A stretch of DNA of 64,000 bases from Istiophorus platypterus. Its lineage: Eukaryota > Chordata > Actinopteri > Istiophoriformes > Istiophoridae. The translations under genes were made by a program, and so were the position numbers. Of this stretch, positions 1 to 13,985 are shown one piece after another. The notes below the pieces were generated by a model. The model worked only from the letters and a program-made list of their open reading frames with translations. It was not told the DNA's origin and did no database searches. Position 1 is the stretch's first letter, and each line of letters starts with the position of its first letter. Location of the stretch: NCBI GenBank assembly GCA_016859345.1, contig CM029121.1:7195911-7259910 (forward strand), written 5' to 3'.

Positions 1-3000
1 TTTTATGGCTTCAGTGACAATCCTGTTTCTTTACATCGCTTTCAACTTTCAACTTTCACATTTACCCAAATTGCTTTCATGGCCTGAACTGTGTTGTCTT
101 TTTTTTTTTGTTTTTTTTTTTTTTTAACATGTGTCAGTATGCATATTAGAAATAAACTTTTTAGATTTTGTGTCTGCAGGAAATTGGATGAAACCATGTC
201 TATGCTCAAGTTGCACCAGTTGCCTTGGGGTTTCATGTAATTTGAGCTGTTGGCTTTGTATTGACAGAATCCATGCTGGCTGCTTCTATTTCCTTTGTCT
301 CTGCATTAACTCCGATTTAGTGGGAGTTCATTACTCAGATCTGTGTGGTGTATTTTGTTTTTATCTTTAGGCAAACATTCAAACCACTTGGGCCATGTAC
401 AATTTACTGCTGAAGTGACTGTGTCCCTCAAGCGCTAATCATTGTAAAAACAGTGAGCTCATTTATTGTAACAAGGGAGGGGGGGGGTGGTAATGGCAAA
501 AAAAAAAGTTAATGGGGAAAAAGTGATAGTGTTTTTTTTTCCAGTCTGTGTTTTTTTTTCTCTGGAGGACAACAGCCACCAATCAAAAGCAACACAACAC
601 CTGTTACTAGAATATCTAGCAAGTGCTAGAATGCATATTATTGGACCACTATTACCCACTGCAGGGGCAAGGACTGAATATTAAGCAACCCGTCTGGTTT
701 CCGAGTCTCTCATTGACAGGAAGCAGAGGAGAGCAAAAGTTTTTTCCAGCTCTCTGCAGGCTGCGGGGTCAAAGTCCAAACAGCTCCCCTGTAATAGTGT
801 TTTGCAGCCAGCTGGGTCAAAGCGAAAGACCTCTTAGAGGCTCCACTAATGGGCCAAAGCTGGAAGAAAAGATGACAGCTAGCCTACCACCAAGGAATGT
901 CACCTCTGTGACATTGTTATCATTCAGCTTTGTCAGTGATTTTGACATAATGCCTGCATTCTCACAGTTGTTGCTGTGAAATTTACCAGCCTGTTTCCTT
1001 TTATGTCATGACAAGGTTTTAGATTTTAGAGGGATATGACTGAAAATTAAGTAAATTCTTTCACCTTGAGTTTATCAAGCATTTGTGAAATGTGTATCTT
1101 TGTTGAAATGTCGAACAACATATTTACACCCCTCTCTTCCTCTGGCACTCGTGAAAGTTAGACTTGCATTCAAGTTGTCTGAGAGGATGATGTGCATGGC
1201 TGAGCTTCTGTCCGCATGAGAGCCCTCTTGGGACAACTCCTGGGACCATGGCTAACTTGAATAGGTGTGAGAGGGCGAAGGCATACTCAATTCAGGCATC
1301 TAGGGTGTCCATGCTCTTTTGATATCTGGTCTGATTAAAGGTATGAATATTCCCTATCTTTGCTTCAGTCTACCATGAAATTGCTTACATGCCAAAGTGT
1401 GTGGGTGCGTTGGCACAGGTTCACTTCTCTAGTGGCCAAATGCTTTTCTCTTTAATCCTAATTTGCTGCTCTGTATTTCTGTCATTCAAACTTAAATGCA
1501 CTGCAATACAATGAGTGAAATATGCCAACTGTGTATCAGTTTCTAAAAACAGATTCATTTAGTTAATTATGGGACCACATTCGTGTCTAGCATGGCTGGC
1601 AAAAATAATGGTCTGGCCACTGATGTTGTTCTTCCCCTGTGTCATTGTGAAAAATGAGAGTAGATGATAAAAGGATACTCTGTGTCTTTTTGTGCACTCT
1701 GATCATTTTCATTGTCATGTAAGAATCAGTGTCCGGTTAGACTTTGTAATTTTGATTAGGAACTCTTAATGTGTTTTTAGACAGAATGCAAAGTGAGTTT
1801 TTTTTTCAGGCTTTAGTCATATGAATCTGACCACTTTTTTTTTGTTGTTGTTGTTGTTTTTTTCCCGCCCCAAACAGCCTCTGTCTGTCTGCCAGAACTT
1901 ACCAGGAACTCCAGATATTTGATTTACTTTGCCCCAGTCTCCTTTTCCCTCTCATTTCTGTACATTAATTAACTGTGCCCTTTAAAGGAGAACATCATTG
2001 ATTTTTTTTTTTGATTTTTTTTTTTTTTACAATTAATCCAGTTGTTGCGGAGTACCACTGCATTTGTAAAACAAGATTAGGTCAGAGCCCAGTATATAGC
2101 TGGATCACTCTCTGTGCTCGCTTATACAGTATTGTAATAAAGCCAAATTCCTAATACAATTCTTCCCATTTCCATGAGAACAAGTATGTAATTGTAAAAT
2201 GATTGCTCAGAGAAAGTTAGAGGCTTTTATATGACTGTCAGCAGTGAAAGTCCTACTTGATCTTGCGGCACAATACTGGCGACTCTTTTGCGGAAGGTAG
2301 CGAAGGTTTGTCCAAAATGGTACTTAATTTGTCCCTAGGAGCTTTATTTTTTTTTTTTTAATAAAAGTTGGTAAATCTACTGACATAGTTGCTGAGTTGC
2401 ATTGTAGAAAGTGTAGGTTTCGGGTGTTTCCGGGTTTTGACACAGAATGCAAGCATAGATCCTCTCTTTACCACAACACTAGCTGGATACTTTTAACAAT
2501 AACCAAGGTACTCGTAGCAGTATATAGCAGTGCTCCCTTCCTTATTGGCGAGTCTAAAAAACAGACCCACCAGTCTGAGTCTGTTTGTGTTATTTCACTC
2601 TCACACTCCCTCTGCTAGCCTAATTCAATTTACTCACTTTACTTAGTTCTGCCCACATGGTTCAAGTGTGGAGGGGACTGCGTGGCATTGAAGGCAAAGT
2701 AGCCTCAGGTCCAGCTCTCACGAAAGGCGGAGGACAGGCAGCAAAGGAGCCTGTCACTTTTTCGTTATTCTCCATTAATGAGAGGCACTATTTTGATAGT
2801 TTCACATAGTGAAACAAGTACGGCCCCTGGAGCCAGGATAACACAAGCTTGTCCTCAGACATTTTCCCATGGTGATAAGGACTTGAACAGATGTTTACGA
2901 TACATATTCACCCTCTCTATTTGACTCTCTGCAAATCTGAGAAACCCCAGAGAGTGTTTAAAGTGGTAGATCTAGAAAGAGCAAATCTGGTAAGGTGTTT

Positions 3001-6000
3001 AGTGTGCCAAATTATGAATGACGCTGCCACCTCCTGACAGTTTCTTACTGAAAAAAACAGGAAGCGCCAAGCCAAGGAGAAAGGGAAAGGTTTCCAACTT
3101 GATTTAGTTCTCTTTGAAGTTTTGGCTCTGTGAATGGGAAAACAGCATATTATAAGACACCACAGAGTTCTCTTTCATGTAGCAAGCTGAAAGGGATGCT
3201 ATTGAGTGTTTGAGAGAGACCTTTGATATGTGAGATGCTCAATGCCTTGTGAAAGGATCGAGCTCATGATTTGAGTCAATATGTGCTTTGATGCCTGTTT
3301 CTACCAGACCAATGTTTTGTAGAAATTTTTTGGTACAGCAGACTTATGGGGTCAGCCAAGATGGACTGATCCCTTGACAGTCCATTCAGCTCACATATGT
3401 GTGAAAAGGTGCCTGCTTTTGCACACATATGTATAGGAAAATGCGTACTAACAACTACAAGTAAGCGGAACTGCTGTGAGTTTTTGGAAGAACTTGTTTG
3501 GGTAGGTTGATATCAAGCATCCCATCCAAGGTTTACACGACATGATTAAAACAAAAGGAAGAAATGATTTGTCTTGATTACATGTTTCTTTTGTTGTCAG
3601 GCTTTTCATCTTGTAGAAGTGATGATTGACATTTCTTATTTTCCCGAAAGGCCCAGAGTAGCCTTCCGCCTTTTAGTCAGCTATTATGGGTTGGGCACAC
3701 AAAGATAGTAATGTTGTAAAACCCTTCCTATTGTATAATTGTGTTTTCATGTTACTGTTTTAACGCTTTGAAGGAAAGGCTAAATTATATGTGATCACAA
3801 TTTCACTTCAGTGCATTTCGTGACTGCAAGCAGGATGTTTAATAAAGATGATTTTAATGTTTTGTGTGCACACAAGATAGAGCATATATGGACAGTCATG
3901 ATGTGAGTGTGTGTGTGTGGGTTCATGCCTTCCTGTGTATGCTACTAGTTAGAAAGGGAGAGAGAGGATTTTGCCCTTCTCTTCCTTACCATCTGGTTTG
4001 TGTAGAATTTGACTGAGGCGTTAATCATTGTGCCTTGGGGCAACTCCTGCTCTAAAAACAGCTGGAGAAGGGAGATGGACCTGTTGATGTCCATCTGTCC
4101 TTCTGTCTTTCAGTCCTCTATGCATTGCTGTATTAACTGTATCTACGCAGCTGGAAGATTCATGACCTTGGCATTTCTAGTTGGAAAAAGCTCAAAAAAT
4201 CTCCCCAGCCTTATTTCCTCTATTCGTAAGGTCTCTCAGCCCTCAGCTTTCTACCATTTACCCAGAGACTCTATACTACAATTTTTTCCAAGTATTTGTT
4301 TTCCAAGTATTTTTGTACAATTTTTGTAAAAGTCTTTTCATGCTTACGGCATTCGTCTGGCTATGTTTGCATTTGTATGGACTGTATGCACTAGCTATGC
4401 TAGAACAACAAACTGGACTCTTGTTTAATCTTGGACTCTTATGCACTGTATGTATTGAAGTCCTTATCCTTGGTGGTATTTGTTAAATGGTTGCACAGAC
4501 CATTTTCTTTCTGCAGATATTTTTTCAGTATCAAAATTCAGTGTGTGGAATTAGGCAAATTAGGTTCTTCTTTGCAGACTACATATGCCATGTTAATGTT
4601 TTATTTATAATGAAAACTAGTAATGTTTGCTTTTTGTCATGGCCGGTCTCAAAGACACAGTCTATTCCATTTGACAAATGACTTAATTTGGCCAAAAAAG
4701 GATAGTGCCTCATCACAACAAAACCTGAGTTTGACGATTTACAATCATATCTATATCATCAGATACCTTAAGGCATCTTTTTTTTCTAGGTTGTCATTAC
4801 AAGACTTAACATTAATTGTAAGACAAGACCAGGTTGATTGGAGAGTATTAAGAAAGCGTCAGGGCTGTCAGTGAATGTTTTAGATTCGTTTATAAAATTG
4901 AGTAAAAAAAAAAACCATATATTTGTTTGTGGAAATTAATAATCAATAGATCTGGTGAACTGGTGCACTGATTGCACTGCATGATGGACAGGAGTCATAC
5001 GACGTCCCTTTCATTGATTTGAAAGTGAAATGTAGGTCTAGCTCAAAAGAGCAAATTATTAAATAACCATGAGATAATAATGGCAGAGAGTTCACAACCC
5101 AACTCAACGCTGCAGAGTGTCTTGAATTTTGAGGAATATAAAAAGCTCAGTTTGAAAATATCTTGGATTTTGTTCAGTAAACAGCAAAATTCTAGAACTT
5201 AGAGATAAAGTTATAATCGTGCTATGTGGGCTACAGTTATTCTACCATTCCAGCTCCAAGAACCTGAGCGAACATCTGGAAAATATGCAATCAGGTGTTT
5301 ATTTCTCTTTGTATAGGTTTGCCCTCTTATCGACATAAATAGATATTCAAATAGTTCAAACCTGTGTGTTTTTTTTGTTTGTTGTTTTTTTTATTATTAA
5401 TTATTTTCGAAGGAATAATCATGTCATTTTTGGCCAATTTTGACAGTGCTAGTAATAATTTCTGTTAATTAGACCATTGCATTTGTTTTACTTTAATTTA
5501 ATATTATTCATTATGAGTAATAGATTGTGTTTCTTAGTGACTGTTAAACAGCCTCTCTGTCTGAACTCCAATGGTTTTTCTGTATAAGGACACCTTGTTT
5601 CTGACTTGAACTCATGTCCTGCTGGAGGCTTCTTTTCAGAGAGAGATCTTACCAGCAAGTAATGCTCTCAGTTTTTTCAGGAAACTTGAAAGTAGCGCAT
5701 TTTCATTTTTTTGTTCCTGATGTTGCATGTCCAGCTTTTAGTTTAACTAATGTATCTAGATGGAAGTAAGGCGAGATGAGGATGTGTACCTTGGTGGTTC
5801 TTTAATGTAGGCTTTTTTTAAAGTAATATGGACAGTGATCATATAAAACTCAGCAGTGAATGGATAAAAATTGCTTTTTTTAAAATTGGTGTGTTCCCAG
5901 TTATTTGGCTGATGGTTTTTATTTATTCCAGATCTGGTGCTTCTTCATCTTAGTTCTCTGTGGAAAAATCCCCTATGGCAGACTTATTACATTATGAACA

Positions 6001-7942
6001 GTAAGAGAGAAAAATGACATTTTGTTCTGAGAAAAGGATACTCACATGGTCAGTATAATGTTGCATTCATTGTAACTGAGACATTTTGATAAAATTACAT
6101 ATCTGAAGTGGAATAATCTCAGTATCAGTAATTCTTTGATCGAGCAGGAGTTTTTTTGCACCTCTGTTGTAAACTTGGTGTGTCTTAGATTTTCTTTAAA
6201 TCCAATGTTAGCAAAGCATTTCATAATATTAGATAGTAGTATACCCAAAGCACGCTTGAAACTACATTGTATGGGGCTTAGTCTGCATTTCTCACCAACA
6301 CATATTAAATTTTTATTAAAGAGTTTAGAAAAGTGTCATTCTCTACTAACTAAAACCTGCAAACTTGTTGCTTTGTCGAATTCCTCTCTTCTCAGGCACA
6401 GGAACAAACACATGTAAAGCAGCTATGTGCAAAGTATGATTGATCCTAAAGCGGATGTAACATCATGTGTCATTCCACATTTAATTAAATTTTCATTATT
6501 GATGATACTGTGGCAGCTGTGACAGTTATGTGGCAGTATGCAACAGATGGCCTTGTGCAAGTAAAACACTGATGGGATTCTTAGGCCTTAGGGGACTATA
6601 TAGAAGAGTCTTGGACCAGCTATGTTATGACCTAGGATAGATAACTCCTTCAGAATGTTAACTGTCTGGTGTTCTTAGATGGTTGTTGGAATAGTGCTAA
6701 TCCTTAAGGTGCTACATGTTAAAAGTGATTAGGCATGTATAGAAGCTCTGTGTTTAAACATCAGCATCACGTATTTACTTAAAGGTTAATTTGCTGTGGA
6801 AGCACACAATGAGTGATTGAACCTTCCCATCCCATCCTTCGTGCTATGTATAATGTGTGTGACATTTAGGCTTTATTGGGTCCCTGCTGCTAGGCCAAGA
6901 GTAGTGCCCATGAGTTCTATTTCTGACACACTGTTTTAGTTTCCTCCGTTTATCAAAGCAGAGAGCAGTGTGTTGTAGCTTATTATGGGCATGTTGGGTT
7001 TGGCCAGGGCTGAAGAAGCCAGGTCTGTGGAAAAGGCTACCATAGAATTAAAGTCTTCTTGGCTGCCTCAGAGTTCTCATACATTTTTAGCCAAAGCTGT
7101 AGTCAAGTACACAAACCATGTTAACAATAGAACAATCATTGCAGCATGGCAAGGTGTTGGAGATGTGTAAAGGTTTTGGGGTGTTTTAGCTGGAGCTGTT
7201 ATATTTTCAGAGTATAGCTTTTTTTTCCTTCATCTTTCTTTTTTCTTACTCCTGTACAGTTCCCCTGGATTGACACACAAAGATAAGCTTTTTGGAGTTT
7301 TCCAATTCAAGTTAATTATTAGGCTACTATATGAGGGTGTGTGTTCAAGGCATGTGTATTTGCGCTTGGGGTGGGTAATTGCACACCAATGGGATACATT
7401 TTCTAGCTATTTTAAAGATTGCCATTGTTTGTTCTGTGTGTGCATTTTATTTGCTCCATATTTACCCAAACACAAGATTCATGTAGAGGAAACCTTTTTG
7501 GTAAGTCTTGACATAGACATCAAAACTGAGTTAGTGAGGCCCGGCCTCTCTCCGAAATAAGATTTTCAGAATTCTCTTAATTCCAGGCAAGCCGCTCCTG
7601 TTGCAGAGGGGAACTGCTGCCAGCAGCCATTCCCCCCACTCTGTCCTCATATTGATCTGTCTCTGGGCTGCAGAGCAGAGATTGAGATTCCTTAAAGCCA
7701 GCCGTAGTCTAATGACATTATTCAACACCCCCGTCACTCCCAGCCAACGCCAGTAATCACCCTCCCCATTTTTAGATCTCCCTCCACTCCACTCTTTCTT
7801 CCTCTCACTGTTATCAAATTAAAAGCTTTTCTATAGAGGGTTGGTCTTGGCCTGCAGGCGTGGGTTACAGACATGGCAGTCAGCCGGGGGTGGAGTGATA
7901 GTGATAGTGATAGTGTTTTTGTGTGCGTGTGTGAGTGTGAGG

Positions 7943-7981
<39 letters not shown>

Positions 7982-8533
7982 TAGTCAAATAGGCTTATTG
8001 CTGTTTGAGCTGGTGAACCTACAAGGAAAAGGGTTAAAGCAGTCCACGGACAACCGATCATGCAGGAGTACAAACCTAACTTACACTGTGCTAGAAGAAG
8101 GGAGGTAATGAGAGAGGGTGGGAGAGCTGCCCCTGCCCTGATAGGCAGCTGAACATGATACTGGGTCAAGGGGTATAATACAGAACTTTTAGGGAGTGGT
8201 TATAGATAGGGAGACAGAAGGGGCGGGGAGTGGCCTGTCGGGTTGTTAGATGATCGCAATTCATTCTTTGTTTCCTAACTGCCTGTTGTGCTCTTACTAA
8301 ACAGCACAGGTGAGTCTGTGTCTCTTTTGCTATATATGTCAGGTCAAGATTTTAGCTTTGGTCTTAATTTTCAAATAAAATCTTTCAGGGAAAACCAAAA
8401 CAAGTCCTTTTTGACACAGACAGAAAGCGATAGGATTCCTCAAGTGATTTTTCCCCAATTCCCACCTTACAGTCTGAGGCACAGAAGAGAGGGAGGGAGG
8501 AATGATAATGGGAGGGATGCAGAGGAGGTGGGC
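1..8533. other. Non-coding stretch, no gene supported
   Basis: AT-rich DNA with homopolymer T and A runs and stop codons in all frames at short intervals. The open frames present are short (at most about 120 codons), low-complexity or unlike any family I recognise, and none has a splice-site pattern joining it to another. I see no tRNA, rRNA or clear transposon here. It may be intergenic DNA upstream of slc45a3. Distal enhancers cannot be excluded from sequence alone. Confidence 0.6.
7947..7979. repeat. (GA)n microsatellite
   Basis: An uninterrupted GA dinucleotide run. It directly follows a short GATAGT triplication and a GT-rich stretch (about 7895-7946). Confidence 0.95.
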
Positions 8534-8658
8534 TATATAAAAGAGAAGAGAACAGGGGACACAGAAAGAAGCAGGATTAAAAAAAAAGTAAGGCTCTGGA
8601 GCATAGAGTTGAAGCAGGTGGTCAAAGGAGTTGTTGCAGATATGCTCTGCAAGTGAGT
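8534..8658 (+). promoter_or_regulatory. Candidate TATA promoter and short non-coding first exon
   Basis: A good TATA box (TATATAAAAG at 8534-8543) follows a purine-rich stretch. About 110 bases later comes a consensus 5' splice site, GTGAGT, at 8653-8658. This would fit a non-coding first exon starting near 8565 and splicing to the acceptor at 15761-15762 just before the slc45a3 start codon. The assignment to slc45a3 is inference. Without transcript data it could be chance, because TATA-like strings are frequent in AT-rich DNA. Confidence 0.3.
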
Positions 8659-9039
8659 GGAGTTTGTTAGTTGGATGAAGAGACTGAGCTGCCTTTAAAA
8701 TAGATTGGATGCTCAATTTTCCGTAATGCAAGGCTATAGATGGACTTTGAGCTTTGCTTTGGCTGGTGAGTATCATTTTGATGAATAACTCCAACCTTTT
8801 GTAGCTCATGTTATTTTACTATTATCAAACATTCCCTGATCTGTTAGTGTGAGAGGGTAGAGGTGCAAATATTTAATGCACAGGATAAAATGAATGGGAT
8901 TAAATGCATTTCTTTGTAATAGTAAATGTACGCTTTGAGTCATGAAGTGACATTTGAGATTTTGAGATGCTTTCATCAGTCATTAAACTGTACCTCCTGT
9001 ATAGTGTGGGCTAATGGTATTGGAAGGTCAACTTTATGT

Positions 9040-9066
9040 TTTTGTTTGTTTGTTTGTTTGTTTTTA
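9040..9066. repeat. (TTTG)n short tandem repeat
   Basis: A simple TTTG tetranucleotide run of about six units, read directly from the sequence. Confidence 0.85.
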
Positions 9067-11091
9067 CTGAAAAAGTCTAATTCAAGGCATGGCCTTGAGT
9101 AAGAAGTTCTTATGTGACCTTTTATATTTTTTACAAGAATATTCTTCCTATTATTAAAATGTATTTTATGTGCATATAAGGGATGTAAACCTTCCACATC
9201 TTAATTGAAAATTAAGCTTATAGGCTGAGTTTTAATAACGTATTGCAAACTCCATAAAGTGTTATTATATGGCTGTATTAGTAATAAGACTTATATCAGA
9301 TACAGCTATTCATAAACATCAGCTGAAAGTAAGTAAGCAACAGTTTCTAACCTATCATGAAATAGCTTGATTAGAATAAGGAACAAAAGCTGTTAGTGTT
9401 AAGATAAAATAATATAAAACAACTGAGCGTGAGAGAGAAATAGGTCATAAAATTTCATTATATTTTTTTCCCGTTCATTTTATCAATAAAATGTCTTACT
9501 TGCATGTTATAGCAGAGTGCTGCTAGAAATACCATCTCACAGTAGGTAGCTGATTGCTGGTTAAACCTATTTAAAAATTTGACTACTCTATTAACTAAAC
9601 ATAAACCCACCTGATAGTATTTGAATGGAAACTCATTAGCATTTGCATTCCCTCCTCTTGCCTTGACACAATAGGTTTTCAGTGACAGGAAAGCCACAGT
9701 CTGGGGAGGCACGTTATCAGCCACATTGACTCACAAGAGGCTACATGGCTATTGTTGTGCTATTTGCATGGGCTAGTATGATAACGGTCACCTCTCTGAG
9801 CTGTAGCTAACTTTTATTTTCTCATGTGGACAGAGGTGCAGGCTTCCCTCAGTTCACCCTGTGACACAAAATCTCACTTAGCCCACTACTAAACCAGGGG
9901 AACCCAGCCCTGGCCTGCATGTATCAAATTCATCTGATAGGGGCAAATGTGTAAGTGTTTTCACTGTATGTTGGCCTGCGTGGCTTCTGAGTTGTCTTTC
10001 CCAATTACTCAGCTAAGCACTAATACTTTTATCAAGCTTATCACAGCACCAGTGAACTCCATGGAGTCATTGAAAAAGTGATTGGTGAACCCCCCCATCC
10101 CCCCGCAACTGGAATTTACAGTCTCCTACTAATTTTTGAAGACACTGATAGCATTGCTTTCTCTGAAACCATGAACTGTTAGTTTCTTATCATCTTTTTG
10201 GTCTTTTAAACTAACGGGACATTTTCTGAGTCATCACCCTAATTAGGTGCAGAGATAAAAAGAGCACTTGAGGTTTTGACACTGCAAAGTCATTAGACAC
10301 TCCAGAAATAAGACAAGGTCGTCTTTCCTCCAGCATAAGATATATGTCCCTCCATCGTATCTACTCACAGAAGCACTACTTTAAAATAACTGGCAGCAGG
10401 TTGACTTTTCATTTAACCAGGCTACACAGTACAGGAGGATAACATTAGCAGCAGTCTGTTGTCCTACTGATGGTGCTGTCTTTGAAATGTTGGTTGCTCA
10501 CAAGATTTGTGGTGAAAGGCAGGGTCAGGGGTCACATTGACGGATGTGGGCTTAAGATTACAGGCTGGGGGGTAGGGTCAGCATGGTCAGGGCTGCCTTT
10601 CAAGTGAGCAGAAGCAGAACACAAATCCAAACACTAACCTTTTATTGAAGTACGTTAAAGAAGTTCCATGTTATTATCCAGTTGTCCGTAACACAAGGAA
10701 AATGGGTTGTTGGAAAAATGCTGCCAGAGGTCAAAGAGAAGTTAGTGTGGGTTGATAGTGTTTCAACTTGAAGGGAATTTTTTTGCATATCCTGCTTTAT
10801 CATTCTGTATCACAATTGGACAAAGATAAGAGAAAAAGTTAAGTCAGCAGCTGAACTGAATGGAACAGATACACTCTCAAACATACAGCTGGTGCATCTG
10901 TTGCTAGTTAGAATACAGCTAACGTACAGGTGGCAGTCCAGCAGTCACATTTGCACAAAAGACACAAGGTGAACATTTGCTTCACTTTCTGTCAGAACAC
11001 AGTCAACATCAGTTGAAGTGTAAGTGCTGAAAGCATTTGAAATGTTAGCTTCAAGTTTAAGCACTGCAGACAGTTGAAGTATCAGTGTATA

Positions 11092-11285
11092 CAAATAGGT
11101 CAATAAGTATTTGGAAAGTGACACAACTTGTTTAATTTTGCCTATTCACGCCGCCACAGTGGATCTAAGAGGAAACCAACAAGACGTCATTGTAGAGTGT
11201 AGACTTTCAGCATTGATGGATGGTTTTAACAAAAAAATATTAACTATATTAACTGTTTCGGAATTACAGCCATTTCTTATGGATT

Positions 11286-11324
<39 letters not shown>

Positions 11325-11500
11325 TAAAAAATCCATAATTTTCGATGCCCAAAAGTAATTAGACAATTGACAGTTGATCAGTTTCATCACCAGGTGAGGC
11401 CTGTTCCCTAATTATTTCATGAAAAATTAAGCATATAAAAGGTCTGGATTTGATTCTTACAAAAACTGTGTCACAAGTGAAATACTTATGGACCTAACTG
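11092..11500. mobile_element. Deleted Tc1/mariner-like element with terminal inverted repeats
   Basis: The left end (CAAATAGGTCAATAAGTATTT from 11092) and the reverse complement of the right end (CAGTTAGGTCCATAAGTATTT from 11500) match over about 40 bases with scattered differences. The shared segment continues into GTGACACA. TA dinucleotides flank both ends, as expected for a TA target-site duplication. The roughly 409-bp interior has no transposase frame and carries a (TA)n run, so this is a non-autonomous or deleted copy. The end sequence resembles a Tc1/mariner-type family abundant in fish; the family name is from memory, while the inverted ends are seen directly. Confidence 0.75.
11291..11317. 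repeat. (TA)n microsatellite inside the transposon
   Basis: A pure TA run within the Tc1/mariner-like element, probably expanded after insertion. Confidence 0.9.
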
Positions 11501-12265
11501 TATATAAAGAGTAGGGGCAGAAGAACTAAGAGTTAGAGAGCTAGAAGAAGGTGAATTGCCAGCAAATTAGTAAGAGGTAACGGCAGCTGAAATGACAGTT
11601 GACGAGTAATTACTGAAAGCAGCTGAAGTTTTATTTGAAGCATGACAGATGAAAGCAATTGAATTGTCAGTTAAATTCAAAATAATAAATGAAATTTTAG
11701 AAGAGTGACTTAAAGAGGTGGTAAAATAAAGTTTTAGTGATGATACTGTGTGTGTGAATTAATCTCAGCCATCCAGATAAAAGATGTATGACACAGTTTG
11801 AATCAGTGCAAAGGTCTGCCTACTAAATAGTTCTGTTGTTCCTCAGGTCTGATATCAGGTAGAAACTCTGGAATTTACATTAGAACATGTTGAGGACTGT
11901 GACTAGAAGGAACTTGCCTGGGGCCCTTGACTTGACTGGGAAGGAGAACCATAGAGCAGGGTTTGCAGGAAATAAGCCAGGGAAGCATTCAGCCTAAAGA
12001 CTGTTCCTGCTGTCCTTCCATACAGACAGTCGGGTCCATTAATGTGAAGGAACTCAAAGGGAGGAAGGCCACAGTGCTGCAGCCATTCAGCTTGAGCCAG
12101 ACACACAGCTAGACCCTCCTGCTGAGGTTTCTGCAGCCACAGCCTCCACTTGTGTGCTTGTGGCTCTGATGTCATCTCAGAGCAATTCCTTCCCCTCTTC
12201 TCTTCCAAACCCTGCTGTCTGCTGGGAGACCCCACGCCCCAGCCCACCCAATCACACATGCACAC

Positions 12266-12295
12266 ATATACATACATACATACATACATACATAC
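12266..12295. repeat. (ATAC)n microsatellite
   Basis: A tetranucleotide CATA/ATAC tandem run of about seven units. Confidence 0.95.
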
Positions 12296-13279
12296 ACAAA
12301 TACATGCTTTCTATATCCTACCACATATAGAAACCCTCTGTTAATAAAAGACTTGGAAATGGACTTGATACTTGAATATATCACATTACTCCCTGGCACA
12401 ATGTATACAAAGCCTGTTTTGTATTGTAAGAATACTGCTCGGTCATTGGGACCTTTTTTGGGGGTGGGGGGGTTGCAGCTGAATAGGGGTTTGGTTATGG
12501 AGCAGTGGAAGAGCTGACAAAAGCAGACCTCCCCACCACCAACTCCAGCCTGGCTCAGATTGTAGTGTTTAAACACACAAGGTGGCAAGCAGTGCTGTAG
12601 GACTAACAGTGTGTTCAAGCAGTTGTTTCTCCATGGCTATGGGAAGACGATAAAGGGCATGACTGGAATATATTGCAGAGTCAAAGGTGTCATTAAGGAC
12701 GCGGTGGAATGACTCTGTGGATTTCCTGTGTGTATTTTACTGAGCTTGAGAGCTCTGTTCTGTGCCACAAACATTGCATTGGCTAAAGCACCTTATTTAA
12801 AACACACAAATGGGTTTTATTTTTATATGTGACTTTGAGGTAGATAAATGGACTGATAAATGACGCTCTGCACTACTTTCACTGTTTCCTTTGATCCCTG
12901 CCACAGTCTTTCAATCCATCCACCCTCTACCCTCGCCCTTGTCTTAACTCTGACTTGCCACCACCACTCAGGTCAAGACTTAAGCAACCATTCAATTTAC
13001 AAAACCCTGGAATCTGACTTGCATTTAGGCAGGCGTCCAGACAAGCTGCGGCTGCTTGGGTAGACAAATCAGATTTCTCTATTCTTGCCACTGGGGGCTC
13101 CTCTGTTTCCAGTGAGAGTCTGACAGAGAGCCAGCTGGGGTTGCAATAGAAAGCATTCACACTGAAATGCAGAACCATAAAGGCATAACGGGCTGTGAGC
13201 AGATATGTCAAAAGAGTCCTCTTAGAGTGTGCAGAGATGGAGATGACCTCAGTTGTTGAGGAAGGATAAGACAGAATTG

Positions 13280-13315
13280 CAGAGAGGGGGTGGGGGGTGG
13301 GGGGTGGGGGGTGTA
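13280..13315. repeat. G-rich GGGGTGG tandem repeat
   Basis: Three close copies of a G-rich unit (GGGGTGGGG type). Four or more G runs lie close together, so a G-quadruplex is possible on the + strand. Confidence 0.7.
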
Positions 13316-13739
13316 CACATACACACAGAATATGTGGGTAGGGGGTTGTAGTGGCCAGACAGGCCGCAGGGGCAAAGGCTGGTCCCCTGATGGGCGTCTT
13401 TCAGTGTGCCCAGGATGGGCGGGAATGAGATCTGACGGGTGTGAAACGGTCCTCTCTCTGTGACCCAGGCCCCTGCTAGGTCCAGCCTGCTAACATTGTT
13501 GCATTGTCCTTCAGATTCTCGAAGAGCCTGCGTATCAAAGGGCTCATAATGACTTGAGTTAGGAATATATGAAGGCTGTAGGAACTCTGATGCCATCATT
13601 GATGATATTCAGTTAACATCTTAAATTGTAATCATCTGAAAGACAGAAACTAATTTTTGTATTACCCCAAGCCACTCTAGTTTCTTCAGGGAACAGTATG
13701 TTATCTGGCATTTCATCATATTTAGCCTTTAACTAGCTT

Positions 13740-13985
13740 TGACTTTTCTGATACAGGCCTGAATTTATTTTACCTTTATTTTTTTGAAATTTATTTTATA
13801 TGATTTTATGCCTTCTATGTATTCTAATATAATCTTTATTTTGTTATTTTTGTTTCATGTGCATTCAATGTCTGCTTTCAAGTGTCATTGCATGTCATTT
13901 CTTCATTGTAAAACACTATGAACTGCATGTCTTGTATGAAAGGTGCTATATAAATATTTATTATGATTATGGTGATTATTAACTA
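13740..13985 (+). mobile_element. 3' tail of an L2-like LINE or partner SINE
   Basis: The stretch ending TGTAAAACACTATGAACTGC ... GGTGCTATATAAAT followed by an ATT-rich tail (about 13906-13985) is the characteristic 3' end of L2-type retroelements and their SINEs in fish. No reverse transcriptase frame is present, so this is a 5'-truncated copy. The left boundary is uncertain. The family assignment is from remembered consensus and the tail sequence is seen directly. Confidence 0.5.

Noticed and set aside
8339..8809. 156-codon - strand frame
   Set aside because: No recognisable domain, no homologous pattern, and it overlaps the candidate TATA region. Probably chance.
12172..12618. 148-codon - strand frame
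   Set aside because: Runs through the (ATAC)n repeat and lacks any family pattern.
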